Shown here in pieces: positions 1-10,739 of a stretch of DNA of 23,148 nt. Source of the stretch: Funneliformis mosseae (taxonomy: Eukaryota; Glomeromycota; Glomeromycetes; Glomerales; Glomeraceae); NCBI GenBank assembly GCA_910592005.1, contig CAJVPP010001061.1:1-23148 (forward strand), in the 5' to 3' direction. The notes beneath the pieces were generated by a model that saw nothing but the letters and a program-made list of their open reading frames with translations, was not told the origin of the DNA and searched no databases. The position numbers and the translations under genes were made by a program. The stretch's first letter is position 1. Every line of letters begins with the position of its first letter.

Positions 1-1302
1 CTATATAATTTTATTTATATCTTTATTAATATTCTAATATTTCCTTTTTAAATTTTAAGATAACACAAATAATTTGATATTTGCTTCAAATAAAGAATAG
101 GATAAGTGTGCGCACATCACTTCATAATTGCTCCCCCTTATTCAAACATCTGCTTTTCGAATTTAATTTGACTACTTTTATGAAACAAATTGTAATATTA
201 ATCCGCATCAATTTTTTGTGAGTAAATATATTTCACAAATCTCTACATTAAAGCTGTCATTAGTTTCTCTGATAGGCTTCTCATAATCAGACATGACACA
301 TCTATTAGCACCAATATAAAGGACTTATGTTAAGATCTGAATAACCAAATCCAGGACCACAATGCATCCGATTATATATAGCATGCTTTTCATTCATTAC
401 ACGACTTACAATATGATTATTAAGATCATTCTTATCTTTAAATGAGAATATAAAACTATCTTTAGTTTCGCCATAAAATAAAATTCTATTAGATTCCCAT
501 TTGATTGGATTATAACCTCCAAGAATTTCGTCGCTTCCTTTCACCTTAATGATCGTGACAGTCAGAAATTTATTGTCACACAATTCATGAAATAAATTTC
601 CTGAAAGCTCACCTCGTAAACTAACTAATAATTTGAAGTCATAAGAAGCAGCTATCTCGTCTGTAATTTCTAATTTATCGATCCATTTTGAGATTATCTC
701 TGCATGTTGAAATGAAATGATGCTTGATTTGAAATTAATTTTTTTATCATATTCAGCCGTCAAACATTTAATTGTATTATCAAACAATTCTTCGGGTATA
801 ATTTTCTTATATGGATAAACTTTTTCCATAAATTCTTTAGATTAGAGGAATTAATTCTTTTAAAGTACCTTTTAAGCTATTAAAATCATCTTGCGAATAA
901 CTAGAAGGATCCGTGGAAAGGTTTGGATTCTGAGCAAGACCCCATTTTAGAACATAGTCCCAAACTTTAACCGCACTCATATTGAGGTTATCGTTTTGAA
1001 TTAATGAGATCAAAACTTTTTTTGAAGCTGAAATAAAATAAGGTGATTCAAAGAACGTCTCCGGTTCATTTGAAATTAATTGTGTAAAAACCTTTTGAAG
1101 TACAAGGTAAGATTCACTTTCTAAACTTGTTTGATATATTAGATGTAAACCTTCATCTGACCAATTTTCATTATTATCAATCAAAATAGATTGTAAATAG
1201 GTGATTAACTCCTGATGACCTAATTCATTAGCGATAACCAAGGTTTTAACAATTTCCGAAGCATCAAACCCTTCCAAAGAATGTCTTCCGCTATAAATGT
1301 AT

Positions 1303-1380
1303 CTAGAGGTAGAAAATATAAATTTGCTGTAATCTTTAAATAAAGGCCAACATCAAATAATTAACTTTATTACAATTTAC
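1303..1380 (-). other. Intron of BTB-TLDc copy 1
   Basis: On the minus strand the junctions read ATTTTAAG|gtaaattg and ctctag|ATACATTT. Splicing joins FQVILR to YIYSGRHSLE in frame, giving the usual end of a BTB domain. The intron is 78 bp. Confidence 0.75.
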
Positions 1381-1649
1381 CTTAAAATTACTTGAAAATT
1401 TTCAGGTGAAAGGTTTGATAATTTAACATGCATCAATGTTTCATCATTCTTCTTTCTATTATATGACAAAACTTTTCGAAAATAAGGAGAGCGATAATAT
1501 AAAATATTCATATGAGCTCGAAATATTTTCACGTGAGGGTCATTACCAACTTCAATTGTAATATCATAATATTCGTCATCTTCCAAAATTTCCAGCATGT
1601 TTTGGGATAACTTTGGTAAAAGAAAAAATGTATTTTTATCCATTTTCAT
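1381..1649 (-). CDS. BTB exon 1 of copy 1
   Basis: Exon 1 gives 89 complete codons plus a split codon. It begins MKMDKNTFFLLPKLSQN and runs into the BTB core (YYDITIEV, then KIFRAHMNILYYRSPYFRKVL). The ATG at 1649 is the first Met in the frame, and the sequence upstream is AT-rich with a tataaata-like element near 1695. Exon 1 itself has no break. It aligns residue for residue with exon 1 of copy 2 apart from a few substitutions and three extra residues near the N-terminus. Confidence 0.7.
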
Positions 1650-2757
1650 TGATATTTATTTTCTGTAAAAATTGCGTGGGAAAATAATACAGTATTTATA
1701 TTTGGAATGGATACCGGATCCGCGTTCAAATGATGAAATGATCGTCGAAAATTTAATGTACTACCCGAAATGATACTCAAACTTTCGGGTAAAATATTAA
1801 CCCGATATTTTTATGCAATGCAATGTAACCTTTATGAAGTTTTATGAAGTTTTATGAGCTTTTGAGCCTAATTTTTAAATATAATTGTATTATGAAATAA
1901 AAAGCAGGTTTGATAATTTTGTTTAGGGAGAATTATCTTTAACTAATAAACAATGACTTAAACTTAAAATTTTGATAAAAGGAAATGTTAATCAAAAGTT
2001 ATATTTAGATTACGGTTAGAAGCTTTAAGATAGTTGTTTCTAATTACATTACTTTGCAAACCTTATATATTTTCAATTTAATACTACTTTTCATTTATTT
2101 CGTTTAACTTATATTTATATGCCGATTGCATAATTAAATATTGAAGACCTTACTTTTTTTTTATAAATTTTTTGTGATATCTAATTAAGTTATTTTATCC
2201 CGATTTATAAAAATAATTGGACATTAATGACATATTTTGCCAGCCACACACCAAAATTTATATTATTTTTATTTTTTTCTAATGTGTTTGAAATAGTTTA
2301 ATGTAAAAAAACTCTTTGGCCAAATTTAAACAATAAATAATTACCGTAGTATAACAATCACGTTCGCGAGTCATATGATTCATACCATCATTAATTTTCG
2401 TAGAATATTTTTCTGGCTTTGGTCGTAATATTCTATTTACCAATAATTATTGAAAGAAATATTTTGTCAAAAGAATATAAAGATAGGTGTTAATGACCAT
2501 GAAAATGTCCTATTAGAATCTGAATTAAACAAATTAAATGTCATGTTGCAATAACCCATTTACGTAGGAATTGTAGTATAAAGAATGTGATCCTAAACGT
2601 ATGGAGTACTGATATTTGATAAATTCATCAAAAATGCAATGCATGATACAAGAAATAATAATCTTGAATTTCTCGAATGTATCTTTTTGATAAATTCATA
2701 TTTTATAAAGATCAGGGCAATGGAAATTTGAAAAAAAAAGAGGCTGAAACTTGGACC

Positions 2758-2776
2758 GGACCCGGATTCCGGGTCC
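2758..2776. repeat. GC-rich perfect palindrome
   Basis: ggacccgga-t-tccgggtcc makes 9-bp perfect arms around a single base. It sits in a GC-rich patch (ttggaccggacccggattccgg) in DNA that is otherwise strongly AT-rich. The function is unknown; it could be a protein-binding site or the remnant of a short tandem repeat. Confidence 0.6.
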
Positions 2777-3527
2777 GATTTCGAAGTACAACCCAGATTT
2801 TTTTATAATTCTGGCAAAAAAATTAAATTTAGCTGCTAACTATATTTGTAGAATGAAAATGAAATATGCTATTATTGTTTGTCAATTAGCCTGAACAAAT
2901 CGCCATCCTTAACCCTAGAGTGTAATTTACTTCCTAGATTCCACTGTACTTAACTTCTTTATGACGTATTCATCGATTATAAAATGAGAAGAAACTTTTG
3001 AAACTCATGATGATTTTGTACACGTGATAAAATCATATGAAAACTTGGAGTATCGCAAACTCCTTTTTCACCCACGTGACTCTATATAATTTGTCGCCCA
3101 GTTTCCGTATTTTCCATTTTTACTATGTATTACGTTTTCAGTATGAAAAATTCTATAATTTCGGCCAAATTTAGTAATGCCGGCCAAAAATCTCGCGGTG
3201 AAGCAAGTGTTGGAGATACTGGGATAGTTTCTTTTATTCGTCTTGGAAAAGTAACTATTAAAAAGTTCTCAAAATAATGAAAATATTCAACAACTATAAA
3301 AGGACACTATTATGTGTTCGTTCTGGAAAATCTGAACAAAAAATAACGAAAATCCATAAAAGAGCTTCACAACTTGTAATTTAGGTGCATTATAAATTTA
3401 AATTTAAGTCATAATCACTCAATGCTTATCGAAATTTTGTGTTAACTGAAATTTCTATACCAGATGGTGTTAAAAAAAAGAATGAAAAGCCGGCGGTAAA
3501 ATTCCAATAATACTGTATTACTAGTTA

Positions 3528-3653
3528 TATGGGAAGTTTGCAGGCTGAGAATTTTTAACAATAATTTAGGTTAAAATGTAATAAGGTAATAAGGTTTTAA
3601 TTTTAGTCAAAAAAAAATCTCAGAACCTGATTTTCCTTAGCAAACTTCCCATA
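3528..3653. mobile_element. 126-bp hairpin MITE with TA ends
   Basis: The 13-bp outer inverted repeat is perfect: tatgggaagtttg at 3528-3540 and caaacttcccata at 3641-3653. The arms continue imperfectly inward, ctgagaattttt on the left against the complement of aaaaaatctcag on the right. The outermost TA on each side fits a TA target duplication, as expected for a Tc1/mariner (Stowaway-like) non-autonomous element. It has no coding capacity. A similar end, agcaaacctcccatg, occurs at about 7419-7433. Confidence 0.7.
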
Positions 3654-4195
3654 GAATGACGCCGCATTTTGTTGACTTTATTAGATAATGTGATGTTTTG
3701 CTGGTTTAGTGAAGTTTTATAGCTTTGAAATTAAACTTAATTTTATGAAAAAATGAATTTTATATCAATTACAAAACCAATAGATTTCACATTCATATTA
3801 ACAACAAGAGTAAATAAATAACTTTGGACAAAGTATATGCTTTGCAAGATCTTTAATGGTATCTATCTTAATAGATCTTCCTTAAATAATTTTATATTAG
3901 TTATGAATCCCTTTATTCATAATACAAAATTTCTTGTTAAAACGAGATTTGTTTGAAAAATATCGAATAAAAAATTATGCAATTTATTATTTGATAATAA
4001 ATAAATGACAAATAATGGAAAATAATCTTTTTTTTTCTATAAATCAAAAAGTAACATTAGAAAATAAGTCTAAATATGAAAATACATAATTATCCTCCAA
4101 ATAAGCGCACATCATATTATTTCACCTTCCTTGTTTCAACATTTGCTTTTCGACTTTAATATGACTCAAGAAAAAATCAGCAGTTACAACCCGCA

Positions 4196-5664
4196 TCAAT
4201 TTTTTATGATCAAATATATTTCACAAATCTCTACATCAAAGTTATCTCTGGATTCTCTGATCGAATTTTCATAATCAGATTTTATACATATATTACCATA
4301 AATTTGACTTATTGTAAGATCTGAATAACCAAATGTTGGACCGTAATTAATCCGATTATAAGTAGCACGCTGCTCATTCGTTACACGGCTTAAAATATGA
4401 TTACTTATATCATTATCCTTAAATGAGAATATAAAACTTTCTCTAGTTCTATCATATGAAGAGAATATACCAGAACTCCATGCGATTGGATTATACCCTC
4501 CAAGAATTTCGTTATTTCCTTCCACTTTAACGATTGATATAGTCGGAAACTTATCGTCACAACATTCATGAAATGTGGGACCTGTAATCACACCTCGTTC
4601 ACGAGCTAATAATTTGAATTCATATGAAGCAATAATCTCGTCTGTAACTTCTAATTTCTCAATCCATTTTATGATTAATTCTGCTTGTTGAAAAGTAATA
4701 ATACTTGACTCAATTTTAACCTTTTCGGATTCGATATCTGATTCACCGACATTTGTTTCACCGCCGTTCAACAAAGATACAATCGTACTATCAAATAATT
4801 CTTCGGGCATAATTTTCTTATATGGATAAACCTTATCCAAAAATTCTTTAAAAGTTAATCTAAGGAACTTAATCAAAGGAATAAATTCTTTTAAAGTACC
4901 TATTAGGCTATTGAAATCATCTTGAGAATAACTAGAAGGATCCGATTAAAGGTTTGGATTCTGAGCAAGGCCCCATTTAAGTACATGATCCCAAACTTTA
5001 ACCGCACTCATTTTGAGGTTATCGCTTTGAATTAACGAGATCAGAGTTTCTTTTGGAACTGAAATAAAATAAGGTGATCCAAAGAACTTTTCCGGCTTAT
5101 TCGAAATTAATTTAGTCAAATATTTTGAAGTTCAAGATAAGATTCACTTCCTAAACTTGTTTGATATATCAGATGTAAACTTTCATCCGACCAATTTTCA
5201 TTGTTTTCAATCAAAATAGATTGTAAATAGGTGATTAACTCCTGAAGACCTAATTCATAGGCGATAACTAAGGTTTTAATTTTATCCGAATCATCAAAAC
5301 TTTCCAAAGGAAGTTTTCCGCCGTATATGTATCTAGAAATAGAAAAAATAAAAAAAAATAAATTTGCGAAATTAAATAAGAAGTAAATTAATATTATTAC
5401 AATTTACCTTAAAATTATTTGAAAAATTTCAGGTGAAAAGTTTGGTAATTTAACATGCACCAAGGATTCATCATTCTTCGTTGTATTACCTGACAAAACT
5501 CTTCGAAAATATGGGGAGCGATAATGTAAAATATTCATATGAGCTCGAAATATTTTCACATGGGGGTCATTACCATCTTCTATTGTAATATCATAATATT
5601 CGTCATCTTCCAAAATTTCTAGCAAATTTTGGGATAACTTTGGTAAAAATTTATCCTGAACCAT
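4196..5664 (-). pseudogene. BTB-BACK-TLDc protein gene, copy 2, frameshifted
   Basis: It has the same architecture as copy 1 and probably the same adaptor-type role. Exon 1 starts at the ATG at 5664 (MVQDKFLPKLSQNLLEILED) and carries the BTB core up to the splice junction at FQIILR. Exon 2 resumes YIYGGKLPLESF and reads through BACK-like helices to LELQNI, where one missing base near 5115 shifts the frame. The next frame restores KFFGSPYFISVPKETL and VKVWDHVLKWGLAQNPNL, then meets a TAA at 4946-4948. After that it is open through FNSLIGTLKEFIPLIKFL into a complete TLDc domain (EILGGYNPIAW, ESFIFSFKD, FGYSDLTIS) to the stop at 4196. The lesions differ from those in copy 1, so the two decayed independently. 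The C-terminal 226 codons (4196-4876) are an intact frame. Confidence 0.85.
5304..5407 (-). other. Probable intron of BTB-TLDc copy 2
   Basis: The position is equivalent to the copy 1 intron. On the minus strand exon 1 ends ATTTTAAG|gtaaattg near 5407, and exon 2 restarts with the codons for YIYGGKLPLE near 5330. The acceptor lies just upstream of that, in a tatttctag-like sequence at about 5332, so the true left edge is probably nearer 5333 than 5304. The coordinates are approximate. Confidence 0.45.
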
Positions 5665-7987
5665 TTGAACTTTTTTTAGAAGAAATAAATACGTGGGAAA
5701 ATATATTAGTATTTTTTTTTTTGTAAAATATATATATATATATATTTGTACGAATCCGGTTTGGTTTGGGTTCTCATGATGAAATGATCGGCTAAAATTT
5801 GAAATTTATTACCTTGTACTCCAAAATGAACTCGCACAAGTCAAACTTTTCGGGTAAAGTATTATTCGATTTAACTTGATAGTTTATATTGGATATTAAA
5901 GTTTCATTCATCATTCTTGCGTATTCTACGAGTTCTTCAGCTAATTTTATTTTGAGTGAAAGCACGCAAGCGTATTATACTATATATATATATATATTTT
6001 AAGCGAGAATTACTTTATTAATAGCTATTTCTTTAAGTTTTTAACTAAACTATATTGCTAAAGGCTAATATATTGATATAAAGGTTCTAAGGTAATTTTA
6101 TTAGAAGTTTAAGTTAGTTCCTTATTTTTTTTTTTAACTTGATACTACGTTTCATTTATTTATTTTAAAAGGACAATCTTTTTTTAAAGAATTTTTTTGT
6201 GAAATAAGTTTTTTTTTATATTCCGATTTATCGTAACTTCACGGGGTTATCGGAGATTACCATGAATTTACGTTATAATTATCCGATTCAGATAATTAAA
6301 CTTTTGTTGTTTCAAATTACTCCGCTAAATTATAATTATTCATATGTAGCCGTGTAATTATTAACAAAATAATTCCACGCACTTACCAAAAGAAGTAATT
6401 TTAATATTTTCAATTGTCTAAAGAATATTTTCAATTTACAAAAAAATGGGGAGGTGTAAATATCCGTGAAATGAAACTCATGTCCCATTAGAGTCAGAAT
6501 CTAACAAATTAAATGTCTCGGTTAATAATTGTTATATTGACAATAAGTGATTTACAGTGGAAATTCTGTGATTGATTCATCAAAGATAAAAGACATAATA
6601 ATCTTGAATTTCTAGAATTGGTACCTTTTGAAAGTTTCACGATATTGGTGAAGGAGGTTTTCCAAAATTTATAATGTTACATGTAAATCATATTATGAAT
6701 AGCAGCAGTTCAAAAAAAAATAAGATCCTGAACCTATGAAGGTTGCTTTGGAAAAATAAAATGGATAGCACGATATATATATCAACCGAAGTATTCTTAA
6801 TGAGGTACATTATACCATATTTATATTTGATAAAATAAATGAATATCCTTAATTTGCTTAAGTGATTTATACAAATACTAGTATATATAAGGCACATTAG
6901 AACTTATTAAACGCTGCACTTATTAAGATTTTTTATGGAATAACAAATATCCTTATTATAATCATAAAATTTGCAAATATGTGAAATTTATGAAGAATTC
7001 TTTCAAATGGCTTTAACAAATTTTTATGATGTATTATGGCTGATTTATCAACTGGAAACTCTCCATTTATGATAAAAACATGATTGACTTTTTAGTCTTG
7101 TTTAGAAAATAGATTATTGATTTATGAAAATCAAAAGGCCAACGCAGTGAAGCATTCTATTCTGGATTTATTCTATTAGATATTATGAGAAGTATAAAGC
7201 GAGGGCATTTTATCTCGAGTCGAAGTTAAATAACTCATTATTTGGGGATGCGGCTTGACGAAATAATAACAAACGAATTTTCAAACCGAAATTTCTGAAC
7301 TAAGTTGTTATATTATGGTATTTTAAGCTATTTAAGCTAAAGAAATAAAGATTATATTTTATTAAAATCACGTTACGGATCATATGATTTACAAAGTTCG
7401 TAAATCGATTTGAATAGCAAACCTCCCATGTGATTTCATGTAATTCCTTAATTTTTTAATTAAAACTAGGGTAGCGCTATTTCTTTATGCTACCAGGGTG
7501 TATATAGTAATGTATTATATGTTTATATATATATATTTTTTATTTTATTCTAATTTTATACAATTCTCTTTATTTATTTTATTTTATTATTTATTTTGCT
7601 TTTTTTTCATTTTATTATAATAATCATTCGTTTGTTACATTAGTTTTAAATTACAATTTTTTTTTATTATGATATGAATCATTCAATACGTCAACACGAA
7701 CACATAATCACTTAATTCTATGGTGATTAACTCGTTGCGGATGCATTTTGTAATTTATAATCATTTTCTTGTCATATCATAAAATTTTTAATTAAACAGG
7801 AAAGTTTTCTTTATTTTAATTTATTAAAAAAAAAAAATTGTTGTGAAATTATTTCTTTTTTTACAAAAACAAAAGTACATCGTAAAAAAATACTATCCTT
7901 TACTATAAAAGTAATTTAAAAATTGTTTATTTTCGGGATTTTCTCTTTTTTTTACCAGGATAATTTTGCTTAGTATTATACAAGTTT
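5665..7987. other. Non-coding AT-rich interval with microsatellites
   Basis: I see no credible gene. Up to about 6660 this is the duplicated upstream flank of copy 2. Pure (TA)n tracts lie at about 5728-5751 and 5981-5996, and poly-T tracts are common. A MITE-like end (agcaaacctcccatg) lies at about 7419-7433. The motif aatcacgttacggatcatatgatt near 7366 resembles one near 2356. The stretch from about 7510 to 7980 is almost pure A/T. Confidence 0.55.
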
Positions 7988-8859
7988 TCAATCCTTATTA
8001 TCATTATTATCTAATGTCTCATCATCTTTCTTAGTCTGATCTTCATCATCATTTTTATTTGATTGGCGTTTTCTTGAGAGTTATGGGCTATTGCTTGTGC
8101 AGTATCCTTCCTGATGTTTGATTGGTTGCTGACCAATTGTATAATGAGGAAAGATTTGTTGAAGTGGTTGATGATTCAATATTCGATATTGAAGTTGATA
8201 GGAAATTTATATCTTGTATATCTATTTGAAATTTTGAATCAATGCAAATCAAATTCTCCCGTAATAATCACAGGAATTTCTTCTTAATTTTATGATCTTC
8301 TTATCGATCCTGGTATCTTTAAATATCTGCATTTAACACAAAATTTTTTCTTGAATTACCACTTCCTGCATATTCAATAACATTAATTTTAATGCATTTG
8401 AATGAATCATTTTCGTTTTTCACTTGCTCTGCAATAAATCCTGTAACAAAAACAGAAATTGAGCTCGGGGGGAGATTTTCTTGATTAACATTTAAGAGAT
8501 CACCTGCATTTGCCATTACCTAATTTTTTTTTAATTAGAAATGTAAATTTCTTTTTTTTTTAAAAAAGAAAATAATTATTAATTTTTTTTTACCTCTAAT
8601 GTATTATGAGGAAGTTCATCGTCAAGAGCAAATTTTCCCGTAAATCTTAGAACATTTCCAAGCTCAAATAAAGGTACCCATCTAGGTACTAAATTTCTTT
8701 TAGTATAAGCCGTCAATTTTACATCTATAGTCGTATTATCTTCATTTCTAACAATAGCAAGAGCATCTCTTATAGTATAATTTGTACTATCTCTTTCAGT
8801 AACTGAGTGTACAATAGAAATAAAGCGGCATACTGGTTCTTTTTTTTTCGAACTGAGAA
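7988..8859 (-). pseudogene. OB-fold / RPA-like protein gene, 5'-truncated and frameshifted
   Basis: The minus strand encodes pieces of one protein. The first piece (about 8859-8594) reads EPVCRFISIVHSVTERD, then LFELGNVLRFTGKFAL. A probable GT-AG intron of about 70 bp follows. The second piece (8319-8516) reads MANAGDLLNVNQENLPPSSI, then VFVTGFIAEQV, and stops after FVLNADI. Further frames give EEIPVIITG, then ICIDSKFQIDIQDINFL, and finally a C-terminal tail rich in Lys/Arg and Asp/Glu (SRKRQSNKNDDEDQTKKDDE) that ends at 7988. Repeated strand patterns such as VLRFTGKF and VFVTGFI suggest OB folds of the kind found in single-stranded DNA-binding proteins. That is a fold-level guess and no family was confirmed. 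The 5' end is lost in poly-A/T sequence just before the Tigger element. Confidence 0.5.
8519..8594 (-). other. Probable intron in the OB-fold-like pseudogene
   Basis: On the minus strand the upstream coding piece ends ...CATTAGAG|gtaaaaaa near 8594, and the next piece starts with ATGGCAAATGCAGG after a tag acceptor near 8520. Splicing would join LPHNTLE to VMANAGDL. The edges are good to a few bases only. Confidence 0.5.
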
Positions 8860-9370
8860 TTTTTTGTTTATTTATTTATTTATGCAACGATGAAATTTTT
8901 TTTTTTTAGAAACGTAAAAAATAAAAAAAAATTAATGATGATAATAGAAAAAAAATATTTATTGATCTTCGTAAAACTAAAATAAAAAAAAAATATTTAT
9001 TGATCCGTAATAAATAAAATATTATAATTGCGTAATAAAAAAAATTTTTTGATCTATATTTTTTACGTTACAAATATCTAACTAATAAAATAAACTTTTT
9101 TTTATTTATTATGTAATTTTTTTTTATTTAATTATTAATTAAAAAAAATAAATAAACAAATATTTTTTTTCACCTTTTTTATTTATTTTTTCTTTTAAAA
9201 AAGACTATTCAATCTCTAATGTGTATCAATCTTATGTCAAATTTGGTTAACAAATAAATATTGCATATATTGATATGCTAATTTTAATAAACAATTATTA
9301 TATTATATATTGTTATTATATTAAAAGTTCCTTTGAAGAATATTTTTTTAAATAAACAGAAGTGTCATAT
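8860..9370. repeat. Poly-A/T-rich interval with a short repeated motif
   Basis: No gene is visible. The phrase aaaaaaaatatttattgatc recurs near 8949 and 8986, with a degenerate third copy (aaaaaaaattttttgatc) near 9040, roughly 38-50 bp apart. A tttattta microsatellite lies at about 8867-8883. This is the unit that separates the OB-fold pseudogene from the Tigger element. Confidence 0.45.
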
Positions 9371-9947
9371 GCAAGTTCACCCTTACTATAGCGAATCTCA
9401 TGGGTTGAAGATTAAAATTCGCTATAGTAAATGATTCGCTAATTACAAATAACGAATAAAATTAAAATTTTCGCTATATTAAATAACCTTATTATCACGT
9501 GATTTACCTTTTACGACCAAGCACTCAAAAATTTTTGGAATTATTTTTTTATATCAGAATATGTACCCGGCATCTATAAACTTTACCGGAATCAGCCAAA
9601 TTTTTTGAATTTAAATTAGCATATATATATTTTAGATATGTTAATGCGTATCTATTTAGAAGACCGGCATTTATAAGAATCTGCTGTGCCACGTCTGAAA
9701 AAATTCTTTAAATAATTTTTAGAAATATTTCAGAAAATCCTAGGTTTTGTGTGCTGAATACAACTACTGTTGTGGTAATAAACAACATATTCTTTGTTTT
9801 TCATTGTAAACTTGTGCACAAATACTTTTTATATTTATATTTCAAAGGTTATTACTTTATTAAGTATGACAAACGCAAATTACTGTATATCTGTAATACG
9901 ATCATTTATAAAGACTATTCTGATCGATTTGATGTTCAATAAAACCA

Positions 9948-10714
9948 TTAATATTCTTCTTCTTCACAATTATAGAAGCCCTGTTCATTGAAATATAAAG
10001 TTTCAAAATTAATATTATCAACGTCCATAATATTATCATCAAAATTATTTCTCATATTATTATTACCAATACTATCGACATTGTCATTTGACTTAACGAA
10101 TAGGTCTAAATTCATTTGCTTTTTTGAAAAAAAATTATTTCTATAGACCTCTCGCCTTGCTTTTTTCATAGCTTTAAAAGCATCTTTATCAATAATATCC
10201 TGACTATCATTTTGTTCTAAATAGATAAAATTTGTATCAAACGTGACTAAAACTTTAGAGTGAGATACTGGAGTAATATCTCTATCACCCTCATCATCAG
10301 AAATTGAATTATTTTCTTTAAGAATGTTAACAATCTGTTTTTCAGTTAGCATCTCTTCAGCAATTCTATTCCCCTGATCTAATTTAATGTATTCTTTGGC
10401 AGTAAGAGGATATGTATATTCAAGTTTATCAATTAAATCTTGAATTTCTTTATGTTCATTTTCTTCTAATTCTTCACACTCATTTTCTTCTATTCTATTT
10501 TGAGAATCTGTATTATCTAATAGTAAAATTCCTGTATTAATCCAGCAGTTGAATATAGTTTGAATAAGAACTTTATTCCAGGTCAATACCACATATTTAA
10601 TAGCTTTTTTGATATTAATGTATGGCTTTGTATTACCAGTTTCTTGTTGAAAATCAAAACCTTTAATTCGACTTTGAAGGGTAATTTTCAATAATATGCC
10701 TATAAATATATAAG
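9948..10714 (-). pseudogene. Tigger transposase, C-terminal part
   Basis: This is the 3' part of the pogo/Tigger transposase. It is open from the Tc1-like insertion point to the stop at 9948. It contains the segment typical of Tigger transposases just after the catalytic core, YINIKKAIKYVVLTWNKV followed by TIFNCWINTGILL. A long acidic region comes next (NECEELEENEHKEIQDLIDK) and the end is CEEEEY. The listed start at 10691 is only a TTG; the frame continues upstream into the inverted repeat of the inserted Tc1-like element. In an intact transposase this part would be joined to the catalytic domain now lying at 12013-12550. Confidence 0.7.
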
Positions 10715-10739
10715 TACAGTTCCTGCTAAGAATAATAGC
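10715..10739 (+). repeat. Left TIR plus TA duplication of the Tc1-like element
   Basis: The TA is followed by cagttcctgctaagaataat. Comparison with the reverse complement of 11988-12012 shows four mismatches in 25 positions. Confidence 0.8.

Larger units (their letters stand above)
208..1649 (-). pseudogene. BTB-BACK-TLDc protein gene, copy 1, frameshifted
   Basis: This is a BTB-domain protein with a C-terminal TLDc domain, a fungal family thought to act as adaptors (BTB for Cul3 or oligomerisation); the substrate is unknown. Exon 1 (1381-1649) starts at the ATG at 1649 and encodes the BTB core: DDEYYDITIEV, then FRAHMNILYYRSPYF. A GT-AG intron spans 1303-1380. Exon 2 reads from YIYSGRHSLEGF through a BACK-like helical region to LKELIPLI, where the frame stops at 837. 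Compared with copy 2, about 20 nt are missing there. The TLDc part continues in another frame (305-829): MEKVYPYKKIIPEELF, then DEILGGYNPIKW, DSFIFSFK and GFGYSDL. A second lesion near 313, one extra base, ends the frame early; past it, sequence matching the copy 2 C-terminus runs on to a stop at 208. It is probably non-functional unless these are sequencing errors. The identity is certain at domain level. Confidence 0.85.
108..2720. repeat. Tandem segmental duplication, unit A
   Basis: This unit resembles 4105-6660 in the same orientation. Similarity covers the 3' flank (cgcacatca and tttgcttttcga-like blocks), the whole BTB-BACK-TLDc gene, its upstream region (gatgaaatgatcg and a tcaaac..ttcgggtaaa block) and a further upstream block (aacaaattaaatgtc, then ataataatcttgaatttct). 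Equivalent points are about 3.95-4.02 kb apart: stop codons at 208 and 4196, start codons at 1649 and 5664. The edges were judged by eye and are approximate. Confidence 0.75.
1650..4104. other. Non-coding AT-rich interval between the BTB-TLDc copies
   Basis: I see no gene here. The part up to about 2720 is the upstream flank of copy 1 and matches the flank of copy 2. It includes a short direct repeat of ttttatgaag (about 1832-1855). The rest holds a perfect GC-rich palindrome at 2758-2776, CACGTG hexamers near 3020 and 3073, and the hairpin MITE at 3528-3653. Frames are broken by frequent stops. Confidence 0.6.
4105..6660. repeat. Tandem segmental duplication, unit B
   Basis: This is the second copy of the segment described for 108-2720, in the same orientation. 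It holds BTB-TLDc copy 2 and its upstream flank. The far upstream block (aacaaattaaatgtc near 6507 and ataataatcttgaatttct near 6595) matches that of unit A. The two copies differ by many substitutions and small indels, so the duplication is not recent. Confidence 0.75.

Noticed and set aside
5728..5996. (TA)n tracts as possible origin or promoter elements
   Set aside because: Simple microsatellites are expected at this A/T content, and nothing else supports a specific role.
6688..6897. 69-codon minus-strand ORF
   Set aside because: Ile/Phe/Leu/Tyr-rich translation of AT-rich DNA, with no motif and no conserved partner in the duplicated unit.
9751..9991. Two overlapping plus-strand ORFs at the Tigger 3' end
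   Set aside because: They lie in the non-coding terminal part of the transposon and overlap the true minus-strand frame, with low-complexity composition.
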